Shown here: piece by piece, positions 23,122 to 31,651 of the stretch
How positions within the stretch are numbered: position 1 is the stretch's first letter
How the letters are laid out: each line of letters starts with the position of its first letter
DNA from: Sphingosinicella sp.
GTDB taxonomy: Bacteria > Pseudomonadota > Alphaproteobacteria > Sphingomonadales > Sphingomonadaceae
DNA: 64,000 nucleotides
Reading direction: 5' to 3'
Assembly: GCF_013911755.1 (NCBI RefSeq)
Contig: NZ_JACESP010000002.1
Span: forward strand, 1 to 64,000
Position numbers and translations under genes: made by a program
Notes under the pieces: model-generated
Seen by the model: the letters and a program-made list of their open reading frames with translations, nothing else
Told to the model about the DNA's origin: nothing
Database searches by the model: none

Positions 23122-24111
23122 ATGACGATGAGTGAAGAGAAACCGTCCGGAACGCCGCGCGCCTCGCTGCTTGAGCGGGCCGCCGGACGGCTTGATCAGG
23201 GTGTGGCTGCGAAGCCCGCGACGCCGCGTTCCACAGTAACGCCGGCTGCGGCAGCGGCTCCTGCGCCGCGCGCGCCTGCACCGGCAGCGCCTGCGGCGGC
23301 GGCGATTGCCCCGCAGCCGCAATTCGCCACGCCGGAAACACCAGTGGTGCACCTGCCGGCGGACGACGGCAATCGCACCAGCCGCCGCGGCGTTATCGAT
23401 CTCGCTGAACTCCGCGATCTTGGCTACGTGGTGCCTGACGCGCCCGCAACGGCCACCGCCGAAGAGTTCCGCATCGTGAAGCGGCAACTCCTCATCAACG
23501 CCATGGCACGCGGCGAGAACGCAATCCGCAACGGCAATCTCATCCTCGTGTGCTCGGCTCAGCCGAATGAAGGCAAGACGTTCTGCGCGACCAATCTTGC
23601 ACTTTCGATCGCTTCGGAGCGGGATCTCACCGTTCTGCTCGTCGATGCCGACTTCGCAAAGCCCGAGATTCTCTCGACGCTCGGCCTTGAAGGCGGCAAA
23701 GGGCTCGTCGATGTGATCGCCGATCCGTCACTCGACCTCTCGGACTGCCTGATCCGCACCAACATCGAAAATCTCTCGGTACTGCCGGCCGGACGCCAGC
23801 ATAACCTGACGACCGAGCTGCTCGCGTCTGAACGCATGGGCGACATGGTCGAGGAAATCGCCAAGCGCTACAGCGACCGCATCGTGATCTTCGATTCCCC
23901 GCCGGCGCTCGCGTCTTCCGCGGCTTCGGTGCTTGCCATGCACGTGGGTCAGGTGATGTTCGTGGTCGAAGCCGAAAACACGCGCGAGACCGAGCTTCGC
24001 GACGGTCTTTCGATGATGAATGGCTGTGAGCACGTTCAGATGCTTCTCAACAAGGTGCGCTATGCCGGTGTCGGCAGGCGCTTTGGCACCTATTACGGCT
24101 ATGGAAGCTGA
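23122..24111 (+). CDS. XrtA-associated tyrosine autokinase (CpsD/Wzc-type)
   Basis: A 329-residue cytoplasmic BY-kinase. The first 105 residues are Ala/Pro-rich and low complexity. The kinase domain then shows Walker A in A-Q-P-N-E-G-K-T-F, Walker A' in L-L-V-D-A-D-F-A-K-P and Walker B in I-V-I-F-D-S-P-P-A. The tail ends in a short tyrosine cluster, Y-Y-G-Y-G-S, for autophosphorylation. It would control chain length and export together with the protein encoded just before it. GGAAGGT precedes ATG 23122. The gap to the previous gene is 32 bases, and the next gene starts 2 bases after its stop. Confidence 0.92.
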   Translation: MTMSEEKPSGTPRASLLERAAGRLDQGVAAKPATPRSTVTPAAAAAPAPRAPAPAAPAAAAIAPQPQFATPETPVVHLPADDGNRTSRRGVIDLAELRDLGYVVPDAPATATAEEFRIVKRQLLINAMARGENAIRNGNLILVCSAQPNEGKTFCATNLALSIASERDLTVLLVDADFAKPEILSTLGLEGGKGLVDVIADPSLDLSDCLIRTNIENLSVLPAGRQHNLTTELLASERMGDMVEEIAKRYSDRIVIFDSPPALASSAASVLAMHVGQVMFVVEAENTRETELRDGLSMMNGCEHVQMLLNKVRYAGVGRRFGTYYGYGS

Positions 24112-24112
24112 T

Positions 24113-25804
24113 ATGGGCACAACAATGAGCGGTGGGGGCCGGGAGGCAGGACGCTGCCGGACGCTGGCAGCGACAGGCGTGGTCGTATCCATGCTGACGG
24201 CGATGGTGCCGTCGTCCGCATACGCCGACGTTGAGGTCAATCCGTTCGTATCGCTCCGGCAGGTCCTGTCGGATGGCTCGGACCGCGATGCGCGGGGATG
24301 GCTGGAAGCCGGTGCGGGCTTTGCCGCTCTGCTCAATACCAACCGCGTCGATGGCAACATCAGTTATCGCTATACGCGGCGGTTCGAGGAATTCGGGAAT
24401 ATCAGCCAGAAAGATCGTCATAACGCGAACGCCAACGTGCGCGCGGAGCTGATTGACGATTTCCTTCTGCTCAACGCCGGAGGCACGGCGTCGCAATACG
24501 CGACCGACGTGCGCGGCTTCAACGCGATCAACCCCGACGACGAGAGCGGCAACCAGACGCAAATCTTCTCGGGCTATGTCGAGCCGAGCATTCAGCAGCG
24601 GATCGGCGACCTCGCAACGTTCCAGGGCCGCTATCGCCTGGGCGCCGTTTCCGCTGACTCGCCGCGCGAGGGGCTTAGCAACCCCGGCAGTATCGGCCTT
24701 GATCCCAGCGACGGTATCGGATCACGGCTGAGTGATTCCATTTCGCAAACAGCGAGCGTGACGCTTGCATCCACGCGCGCGACCAACACCATCAACTGGT
24801 CGCTGAATGCGCAGGGCACGCACGAGGACGTCGATCAGCTCAACCAGAAATACCGTGGCTACAGCGCGGGCGGCGAACTCAGTTTCCGCCTGTCTCGCAA
24901 GCTCGAGCTTATTGGCAGCGGTGGCTACGAAGATATTGAAAATACTCAGGACTCCATTCTTTTCGATGAAGAGACAGGGCTGCCCGTTCTTGATGAGGAT
25001 GGGCAATTCCAGGTCGATCCGACGATGCCGCGCCGCTCAGCCTATGACTTCAGCGGCGCTTACTGGAATGCGGGGTTCCGCTACACGCCGTCTCGCCGGA
25101 CGTCGTTCGAATTCCGGGCCGGTGAACGTTATGGCTCCGCAAACTTTTTCCTCGATTTCAATCACCGCTCGCGCGGGGGCTTGAACGTTCGCGCCAATTT
25201 CCAGCAGACGCTGAACAGCTTCAGTCGTCTGCTGACGCAGTCCTTCAACGGCATTCCGTATAATGTGGTGCGTGTGGGGGGGCTTGATCAGCTCGGCGTT
25301 CCGTTCTGCGTCATCGGTGTCGATCCGGATTCGGAGGATGGCGGCTGCCTCGGCGGCTTCACGCAGTCGCTGACCCCCGCGACCTTCAAATCGGATCGTG
25401 GGCTGCTCATGGTTTCTCGCAAGCTTGAGGCGCTGACCTGGTCGGCGACGGTCTACTACGACAAGCGGCGTTATGTGGATTCGCAGCAGTTGCAGGCGCC
25501 GACCGAGATGGAGCTTCCCACCGGTCTCTTCGGCAATGATGTGTCCTTCGGCACGCGCGGTCGTGTTGTGCTCCGTCTTGGCGAACTTCAATCCCTCGGC
25601 TTTGATGCACTGCTGGCTCGCAATAGCTATGCGCTCTCGGCCCAGCGCAAGGACACGCAGTTCACGCTCGGCACGCAGTATTCGCGCCGCCTGAGCAAGA
25701 ATCTGCGGGGCAATGCCTCGCTTTACGGGACGCACCGCATCACGGAATCACGCCGGGATTCGTCAACCTTCACGGCATCCGTGGGCGTGAGATACAATTT
25801 CTGA
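24113..25804 (+). CDS. XrtA-associated outer-membrane beta-barrel protein
   Basis: A 563-residue predicted outer-membrane protein of the family 'PEP-CTERM system-associated outer membrane protein'. The signal peptide is unusually long at the front (about 1-40, ending S-S-A-Y-A-D). It is followed by alternating amphipathic strands typical of a barrel and a C-terminal aromatic end, G-V-R-Y-N-F. Such proteins recur in exosortase A loci and may form a secretion pore or wall for the polymer; no structure-based role is established. ATG 24113 is chosen because GGAAG lies 5 bases upstream and the upstream frame only overlaps the kinase gene. A pair of cysteines (C-V-I-G-V-D and G-C-L-G-G) near residue 400 may form a disulfide in a loop. 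Confidence 0.85.
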   Translation: MGTTMSGGGREAGRCRTLAATGVVVSMLTAMVPSSAYADVEVNPFVSLRQVLSDGSDRDARGWLEAGAGFAALLNTNRVDGNISYRYTRRFEEFGNISQKDRHNANANVRAELIDDFLLLNAGGTASQYATDVRGFNAINPDDESGNQTQIFSGYVEPSIQQRIGDLATFQGRYRLGAVSADSPREGLSNPGSIGLDPSDGIGSRLSDSISQTASVTLASTRATNTINWSLNAQGTHEDVDQLNQKYRGYSAGGELSFRLSRKLELIGSGGYEDIENTQDSILFDEETGLPVLDEDGQFQVDPTMPRRSAYDFSGAYWNAGFRYTPSRRTSFEFRAGERYGSANFFLDFNHRSRGGLNVRANFQQTLNSFSRLLTQSFNGIPYNVVRVGGLDQLGVPFCVIGVDPDSEDGGCLGGFTQSLTPATFKSDRGLLMVSRKLEALTWSATVYYDKRRYVDSQQLQAPTEMELPTGLFGNDVSFGTRGRVVLRLGELQSLGFDALLARNSYALSAQRKDTQFTLGTQYSRRLSKNLRGNASLYGTHRITESRRDSSTFTASVGVRYNF

Positions 25805-25875
25805 CGGCGGATTGACTGAAACGTCACGACTTCGAGTTAAGCTGAGGGGCGTTTTCGAGGAACACAGGCAAAAGC

Positions 25876-26955
25876 ATGTACACCGAGTTCTATAATCTGA
25901 ACGGACGCCCGTTCCAGTTGACGCCTGATCCGCGCTTCTACGTCGATACGCAGACGCACCGAAAGGCGATGGCCTACCTCACCTATGGCCTTGGCCAGGG
26001 CGAGGGCTTCATCATCATCACCGGCGATGTCGGCGCGGGCAAGACGACGCTTGTCGGCCGTCTGCTGCAGACCATCGACCGCTCGAAGCTGGTCGTCGCC
26101 AACATCGTCACTTCGCTCGTCGATGCCGACAACCTTTTGAAGATGATCGCGACGGGCCTTGGTATCAACGCCGAGAACCTTGATGTCGCAACGCTGCTCA
26201 CGCGCATCGAGAATTTCCTGCGCGTGCAGCACCAGCAGGGCCGCCGCGTGCTGCTGATCGTCGACGAGGCGCAGAACCTGCCGATCGGCTCGCTCGAACA
26301 GTTGCGAATGCTCTCCAACTTCAGCGCGGGCGCGCAGCCGCTCAGCCAGACGATCCTGCTCGGGCAGCCGGAATTCCGCGAAAAACTCGCCAGTTCCTCC
26401 GAGCTTGAACAGCTTCGCCAACGTGTGATCGCCTCGCACCATCTGGAGCCGATGCGCCGCGACGAAATTCCGGCCTATGTCGAGAACCGGCTGGCGCTGT
26501 GCGGCTGGGCCGGGGATCCGGCCTTCACCGAGGATGCTTATGACGCGCTTTTCGACTATTCGGGCGGCGTCCCGCGCAAGCTGAACAATCTGTGCGCGCG
26601 CGTTCTGCTGTTCGGTGCGCTTGAAGAAAAGCACGAGATCGACGAATCGATCGTGCGCGAAGTGACCGACGACCTGCAGCGCGACAATGCACCCCGAGAC
26701 CGCGAAAAGATCATCCAGCCGAACAGCGGTTCGCTCGCCGCCGTGCCTCCGGCGCAGCAAATGCAGCCCGTGGTCGCGATGGGTGGCGGCGCTGCCGGAG
26801 CGCTCGACGATCGTTTGCTCGCGCGTATTGATCGCCTTGAACATTATGCTTCAGAAAACGACCGTAATCTTCGGCAAGTGCTTCGGATTCTTTCCGATCT
26901 CGTCGAACAGAACGAGGTCGAGCGCGGCCCGTACGGCGTCAGCCGAAGCGCATGA
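25876..26955 (+). CDS. XrtA-associated ATPase (ExeA-like AAA)
   Basis: A 359-residue AAA ATPase related to ExeA/GspA. It starts M-Y-T-E-F-Y-N-L, as usual for the family. Walker A is G-D-V-G-A-G-K-T-T-L (about residues 50-59), Walker B is V-L-L-I-V-D-E-A-Q, and a sensor region and C-terminal winged part follow (G-G-V-P-R-K-L-N-N-L-C). Unlike ExeA it has no evident membrane helix or peptidoglycan-binding domain. The last 80 residues are variable and end in a predicted helix. It is standard in exosortase A loci and presumably powers assembly of the envelope complex. GAGGAA precedes the ATG; the stop overlaps the next start by 4 bases. Confidence 0.92.
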   Translation: MYTEFYNLNGRPFQLTPDPRFYVDTQTHRKAMAYLTYGLGQGEGFIIITGDVGAGKTTLVGRLLQTIDRSKLVVANIVTSLVDADNLLKMIATGLGINAENLDVATLLTRIENFLRVQHQQGRRVLLIVDEAQNLPIGSLEQLRMLSNFSAGAQPLSQTILLGQPEFREKLASSSELEQLRQRVIASHHLEPMRRDEIPAYVENRLALCGWAGDPAFTEDAYDALFDYSGGVPRKLNNLCARVLLFGALEEKHEIDESIVREVTDDLQRDNAPRDREKIIQPNSGSLAAVPPAQQMQPVVAMGGGAAGALDDRLLARIDRLEHYASENDRNLRQVLRILSDLVEQNEVERGPYGVSRSA

Positions 26956-27830
26956 GCTGCGCGGTGGCGAACCGCGGCGTCTGCAATGCGATGTCGGTCG
27001 ACGTGGAAGAGCACTTTCAGGTCGGCGCGTTTGAAACGACCATCCGCCGCGAGGATTGGCCGCACTGGGATAGCCGCGTGGTCCGCAATACCGAACGCGC
27101 GCTCCAGCTCTTCGCCGACAAGGGTGTCTCGGCGACGTTCTTCACGCTCGGCTGGGTCGCGGAGCGTGAGCCGGCGCTGATGCGCCGTATCGTCGAGAAC
27201 GGTCACGAGATCGCCAACCACGGCTACGCACACGACCGGGTGCACACATTCACGCCGGAGAGCTTCCGCGCCGACATCCGCAAGGCGCGCGCGCTGATCG
27301 AAGATGCCGCAGGTGCCGAGGTGAAGGGCTACCGCGCGCCGAGTTTCTCGATCGGCAGCGGCAACCGCTGGGCGCTCGAGGTGCTCGCCGAAGAGGGGTA
27401 CGCGTACAGTTCTTCGGTCGCGCCGATCCGTCACGATCATTACGGCTGGCCGGAAGCGCCGCGCTTCCCGCACCGGCCGGTTGCGGGGTCCGACATGATC
27501 GAGGTGCCGGTGACGACGGTGGAATATGCTGGTCGCCGCATGGCGTGCGGAGGCGGCGGCTTTTTCCGTCTGCTGCCTTACGGTCTTTCCGAATGGGCGA
27601 TCGACCGTGTGAACCGCGTCGAGGGCGAAGCCACGGTGTTCTACTTCCACCCGTGGGAGATCGACCCTGAGCAGCCCGTGGTGCCGGGCGCGCCGCTCAA
27701 ATCGCGTATCCGCCATTATACCAACCTTGACGTGATGGAGGCCAAGCTCGCGCGCCTGCTGGACCGGTTCCGCTGGGACCGCATGGACCGCGTATTCCTC
27801 GGCCGCGAGACGCTGAAGGCGGCGGCATGA
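26952..27830 (+). CDS. XrtA-system polysaccharide deacetylase (NodB fold, DUF3473)
   Basis: A 292-residue carbohydrate esterase 4-type enzyme. S-V-D-V-E-E-H-F supplies the catalytic and metal-binding Asp region. The metal-binding histidines sit in N-H-G-Y-A-H (HxxxH), and Y-R-A-P-S-F-S-I lies in motif 3. The C-terminal segment beginning F-Y-F-H-P-W-E-I-D-P is the DUF3473 extension of the PEP-CTERM type. It should remove N- or O-acetyl groups from the exopolysaccharide or its precursors. There is no signal peptide, which implies cytosolic action on lipid-linked intermediates unless exported another way. It overlaps the ATPase gene before it and the FemAB-like gene after it, each by 4 bases. 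Confidence 0.92.
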   Translation: MSCAVANRGVCNAMSVDVEEHFQVGAFETTIRREDWPHWDSRVVRNTERALQLFADKGVSATFFTLGWVAEREPALMRRIVENGHEIANHGYAHDRVHTFTPESFRADIRKARALIEDAAGAEVKGYRAPSFSIGSGNRWALEVLAEEGYAYSSSVAPIRHDHYGWPEAPRFPHRPVAGSDMIEVPVTTVEYAGRRMACGGGGFFRLLPYGLSEWAIDRVNRVEGEATVFYFHPWEIDPEQPVVPGAPLKSRIRHYTNLDVMEAKLARLLDRFRWDRMDRVFLGRETLKAAA

Positions 27831-28879
27831 ACGCGGAAAGCCCGATCGCGCCGACCGTGACGGAAATCGACCTCGACGATGCCGGGGCGGCCGAGGCGTT
27901 CGACGCCGCTGCTCTTAAGCATCCGGGCGCGACGCCGTTTCACCGCGCGGCATGGGGCAGGGCGATCCGCGACGCGCTTGGGCACACGCCGCACTACCTG
28001 ATGGCCGGGGATGCGGTGCTGCCGCTGATCGCGCTCAAATCCGGTCTGTTCGGCTCCGCGCTGATCTCGAATGCCTTTGCCGTGCGGGGCGGGCCACTCG
28101 CGGGCGATCCGCGCGCGCTTGCGGCGCTCGACAAGGCGGCGTGGGCGATCGCCGAGGCTGCAGGCATCGGCGTGCTCGAATATCGCGGCACCGAGGCGCT
28201 GCATCCGGACTGGGCGGTGAAGACGGAGACCTACGCGAACTTCGCGCGTCCGCTCGAGGCCGACAGCGAGGCGAACCTGAAAGCGATCCCGAGGAAGCAG
28301 CGCGCCGAAGTGCGCCGCTCGCTGACGATGGACCTTAGTGTGCGCGTGGCGTCTGACGCCAAGGCGCTTAAGGACCATTTCGCCGTCTATTCGGAAAGCG
28401 TCCGCAACCTCGGCACGCCGGTGTTTCCGGCGCGGCTGTTTGCCGAGATTATCCGTCATTTCGGTGCGGATGCGGACATTCTTACCGTCTACCATCAGGA
28501 TGAGCCTGTCGCTTCCGTGCTGTCGCTCTACGACGCGGAGACGGTCTATCCCTATTACGGCGGCGGGACGGCGGCGGCGCGAGCGCTGCGTGCCAACGAT
28601 CACATGTACTGGATGCTGATGGAGCACGCCGTGGCGCGCGGACGGCGGGCATTCGATTTCGGGCGTTCGAAGTACGATACCGGTGCGTTCGCCTTCAAGA
28701 AGAACTGGGGCTTCGAGCCGCAACCGCTCGTCTACGAATACCGGCTGGCAGAAGGGCGCACGATGCCTGACGTCAATCCGAACAACCCCAAATACAAGCT
28801 GATGACCGAGGTGTGGAGCCGCCTGCCGCTGTGGCTTGCGAACCGGATGGGGCCGCTCGTCTCGCGGTCGCTGGGCTAG
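27827..28879 (+). CDS. FemAB-like protein, XrtA/PEP-CTERM system-associated
   Basis: A 350-residue protein of the FemAB-related family found in exosortase A loci, built of GNAT-like folds. FemAB relatives transfer aminoacyl groups from tRNA in peptidoglycan cross-bridge synthesis; the substrate of this branch is not known. Visible segments: F-H-R-A-A-W-G-R near residue 40, I-P-R-K-Q-R-A-E-V-R-R near 150 (basic, suits a tRNA or phosphate contact), Y-P-Y-Y-G-G-G near 240, and F-D-F-G-R-S-K near 278. In context it may add an amino-acid-like group to the polymer or a lipid carrier. It could use the product of the ligase/decarboxylase unit, which is speculation. Translationally coupled to the deacetylase gene. 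Confidence 0.88.
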   Translation: MNAESPIAPTVTEIDLDDAGAAEAFDAAALKHPGATPFHRAAWGRAIRDALGHTPHYLMAGDAVLPLIALKSGLFGSALISNAFAVRGGPLAGDPRALAALDKAAWAIAEAAGIGVLEYRGTEALHPDWAVKTETYANFARPLEADSEANLKAIPRKQRAEVRRSLTMDLSVRVASDAKALKDHFAVYSESVRNLGTPVFPARLFAEIIRHFGADADILTVYHQDEPVASVLSLYDAETVYPYYGGGTAAARALRANDHMYWMLMEHAVARGRRAFDFGRSKYDTGAFAFKKNWGFEPQPLVYEYRLAEGRTMPDVNPNNPKYKLMTEVWSRLPLWLANRMGPLVSRSLG

Positions 28880-28883
28880 AGCG

Positions 28884-30116
28884 ATGGGCGACCTTCTGTT
28901 CCTTGCACACCGCATTCCCTATCCGCCCGACAAGGGCGACAAGATCCGGTCGTGGAATATCCTGAAATACATCGCTGAGCGCGCGCCCGTGCATCTCGGG
29001 GCGTTCGTCGACGATCCCGAGGACATGAAGCACGCCGATTTCCTGGCGAGCGTCTGCAAGTCCGTGAAGCTGATCCCGCTGGACCCCAAGGACAGGCTGA
29101 AGCGCGCATGGGCGGGCTGGCGCAAGGGCGAGGCGCTCAGCATCGCGCTGTTCGACGACCGTGCCATGAAGCGCTGGGTGTGGGACCGCGTAAAGCAACA
29201 CAACATCGACCGCATGTTCGTGTTTTCGAGCCAGATGGCCCCCTATGCGCTCGGGCATACGTCGCAGGGCCGCCGCACGGTGATGGACTTTGTCGATATC
29301 GATTCAGACAAGTTCGCGCAGTACGCGAAGGAGAGCCGTTGGCCGAAATCCTGGCTCTATGCGCGTGAGGCGAAGCTGCTGCAGGCATTCGAGAAGCAGG
29401 TGGCACGTCATGTCGACGTCAGCCTGTTCGTTTCGGAGGCTGAAACCGCGATGTTCAAGCGCATCGCCGGTTCCTACGCGCACACGGTCGACACGCTGCA
29501 CAACGGCGTCGACCTTGCCTATTTCTCGCCCAATGCGGATTTCGCGCCGCTCGGCGAAGAGGCCGGGCCGAAACTCGTGTTCACGGGCGCGATGGATTAC
29601 CGGCCTAATGTCGATGCCGTCTACTGGTTCGCCGACGTCATCCTGCCGCTTGTCCGCAAGCGTTATCCGCAAGCGCGGTTCTTCATCGTGGGCGGCAAGC
29701 CGATGTCTGAGGTGCAGGCGCTCGCCGGCCGCGAAGGCATTGTCGTGACCGGCCGCGTGCCCGATGTCCGGCCCTATGTCGCGGCCGCCGACGTGACGGT
29801 GGCGCCTGTCCGCATCGCGCGCGGCGTGCAAAACAAGGTGCTGGAAGCGATGGCGATGGCGCGGCCCGTGGTGGCCACCGAGGCGGCTTGGTCCGGCATC
29901 GATGCCGAGCCGGAACGCGATCTCCTCGTGCGCGACAACGCGGCAGCCTTCGCTGCTGGTGTTTGCGCCGTGCTGGACGACCCGGCGCTCGGCGCGCGCC
30001 TTGCCGAAAACGGACGGCGGCAAGTCGAAAGCCGCTACGCCTGGCCGGCGCAGCTCGGGAAGCTCGACGCGTGGCTCGGGCTCGGCGCGGCAGACTCGAA
30101 AGTGGAAGCGGCATGA
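28884..30116 (+). CDS. XrtA-system glycosyltransferase (GT4 type)
   Basis: A 410-residue GT-B fold glycosyltransferase of the family seen in PEP-CTERM/XrtA loci. N-terminal Y-P-P-D-K-G-D-K-I-R is the family signature near residue 12. F-T-G-A-M-D-Y-R-P-N starts the C-terminal donor domain. The nucleotide-sugar motif is V-Q-N-K-V-L-E-A-M-A-M-A-R-P-V-V-A, with the retaining GT4 Glu in place. It would add one sugar of the repeat unit on the cytoplasmic face; the sugar cannot be read from sequence. ATG 28884 is chosen, 4 bases after the previous stop; upstream frame lies inside the FemAB gene. No strong Shine-Dalgarno site, so coupling is likely. Its stop overlaps the exosortase start. Confidence 0.9.
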   Translation: MGDLLFLAHRIPYPPDKGDKIRSWNILKYIAERAPVHLGAFVDDPEDMKHADFLASVCKSVKLIPLDPKDRLKRAWAGWRKGEALSIALFDDRAMKRWVWDRVKQHNIDRMFVFSSQMAPYALGHTSQGRRTVMDFVDIDSDKFAQYAKESRWPKSWLYAREAKLLQAFEKQVARHVDVSLFVSEAETAMFKRIAGSYAHTVDTLHNGVDLAYFSPNADFAPLGEEAGPKLVFTGAMDYRPNVDAVYWFADVILPLVRKRYPQARFFIVGGKPMSEVQALAGREGIVVTGRVPDVRPYVAAADVTVAPVRIARGVQNKVLEAMAMARPVVATEAAWSGIDAEPERDLLVRDNAAAFAAGVCAVLDDPALGARLAENGRRQVESRYAWPAQLGKLDAWLGLGAADSKVEAA

Positions 30117-31648
30117 ACGATATGAGCGAGTTCGAAGCCCGGACGGGTGCGACCGGGAAGGGCTGGCGCCCGGCGATCATCGCGTGGGTGGCGGTAGCGG
30201 CGGCGATCCTGCTGCTGCTTCGCAACGATGTCGCGCACATCTTCGACCTCTGGTGGAACACCGATACGTTCGGGCACTGCCTGCTGATCCCGCCGATCCT
30301 TGGCTACCTGGTTTGGCAGCGTCGCTGCGAACTTTCCGCACTGACGCCGAAGCCCTGGTATCCGGCGGCGATCCTGATGGTGATCGGCGGCGCGGGCTGG
30401 CTGGTGGGCGAGGCGTCAGGCGTCGCTTTGCTGCGCCATATGGCGGTCGTCGGGCTGCTCATCGTCAGCGTTCCGCTCGTATTCGGGCTCACAGTGTCGC
30501 GCGGCCTTGCGTTCGTGCTGTTCTTCGCGTTGTTCATGATCCCGGCCGGCGAGCAGCTCGTGCCGATCCTGCAGACGGTCACGGCGGCGATCTGCATCAA
30601 GCTGCTCGAATGGTCGGGCATTCCCGCCTTCATCGACGGCGTGTTCATCGCCATCCCCAACGGCAATTTCGAGGTCGCTGAGGCATGCTCTGGCGTGCGC
30701 TTCCTGATCGCGATGATCGCATTCAGCGTGCTTGTCGCGAACCTCTGCTTCAAGAGCTGGACGCGGCGCATCCTGTTCGTTCTCTCGGCAATCGCGCTGT
30801 CGATCCTTGCGAACGGCATCCGCGCCTTCGGCACGATCTACATCTCGCACCTGACGACGCCGGGCTTCGCGGCGGGCGTCGATCATATCATCTACGGCTG
30901 GATATTTTTCGCGATCGTGATGTTCCTGCTGGTCGCTATCGGCTGGCGCTTCTTCGACCGCCCAGTTGACGATCCGGCGTTCGATCCGGCGCGGCTGCAG
31001 CCTGCGCCACCGGCACCGTCCGCGCCACGCGCGGCCGTTGTTGCGGCGGCGCTTGGCATTGCCGCGATGGCGGCGGGCCCCGTCTACGGCCTCGTCGTCG
31101 CGAACCGTGCACCTGATACCCAGACTGCCGCGGTCGTGCTTCCCGACGTGCCGGGCTGGCAGCGCATCGAAGGGCAGCCGGATTGGCAGCCGCATTACAA
31201 AGGCATTTCCGCCGAAGCCATCGCGCGCTACGTCGATGGGGAGGGCCAGCCGATCGACCTCTACATCGGCGTGTTCGACCGGCAGACCGAGGACGGCGAG
31301 CTCATCGGCTACAAGCAGGGCCTGCTTCCGCCCGAGACCGAATGGTCGTGGGCGCGCAATGAAAAGGGGCCGGCGAACGGCCGCGCGCAGCAGATCAAGA
31401 ACGGCAGCACGGTGCGCGACAACTGGCAGTTCTTCCTTGTGAACGGCAAACTGACCGGAAGCGACTACGTGGCCAAGATCGAGGGGCTGAAGTCGCGGCT
31501 GCTCGGCGGTGAGACGATGGCGGGCACGCTCGTCATATCCGCCGATCGGCGTGACGAACTGGTGAGCGCCATGCCGGCGATCGAACGCTTTGCGGCGGCG
31601 CTCGGACCGGTCGATACCGCGATCGAGACCGCCACGGTGGAGCGCTAG
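30113..31648 (+). CDS. xrtA: Exosortase A with fused C-terminal EpsI domain
   Basis: A 511-residue fusion. Residues about 18-282 are exosortase A: several membrane helices and the catalytic trio Cys192 (A-C-S-G-V-R-F), Arg237 (N-G-I-R-A-F) and His258 (V-D-H-I-I-Y). It is the membrane transpeptidase expected to cleave PEP-CTERM signals. Residues about 300-500 are an EpsI (DUF3485) domain: L-P-D-V-P-G-W-Q-R-I, Y-I-G-V-F-D-R-Q and G-Y-K-Q-G-L, lying outside the cytoplasm after another helix. EpsI is a separate gene in some species and fused in others; its task is unknown. ATG 30113 overlaps the GT stop by 4 bases. A much longer upstream open frame runs through the GT gene and is not real. Confidence 0.93.
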   Translation: MNDMSEFEARTGATGKGWRPAIIAWVAVAAAILLLLRNDVAHIFDLWWNTDTFGHCLLIPPILGYLVWQRRCELSALTPKPWYPAAILMVIGGAGWLVGEASGVALLRHMAVVGLLIVSVPLVFGLTVSRGLAFVLFFALFMIPAGEQLVPILQTVTAAICIKLLEWSGIPAFIDGVFIAIPNGNFEVAEACSGVRFLIAMIAFSVLVANLCFKSWTRRILFVLSAIALSILANGIRAFGTIYISHLTTPGFAAGVDHIIYGWIFFAIVMFLLVAIGWRFFDRPVDDPAFDPARLQPAPPAPSAPRAAVVAAALGIAAMAAGPVYGLVVANRAPDTQTAAVVLPDVPGWQRIEGQPDWQPHYKGISAEAIARYVDGEGQPIDLYIGVFDRQTEDGELIGYKQGLLPPETEWSWARNEKGPANGRAQQIKNGSTVRDNWQFFLVNGKLTGSDYVAKIEGLKSRLLGGETMAGTLVISADRRDELVSAMPAIERFAAALGPVDTAIETATVER

Positions 31649-31651
31649 GCC

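Noticed and set aside
23217-23340. Tandem repeat encoding the Ala/Pro-rich N-terminus of the autokinase, as a possible repeat element
   Set aside because: Degenerate GCG/CCG codon run only; ordinary low-complexity linker rather than a defined repeat.
28836-28883. Upstream start for the glycosyltransferase gene
   Set aside because: This extension lies within the FemAB-like gene and gives a basic, non-homologous N-terminus; ATG 28884 starts the family sequence.
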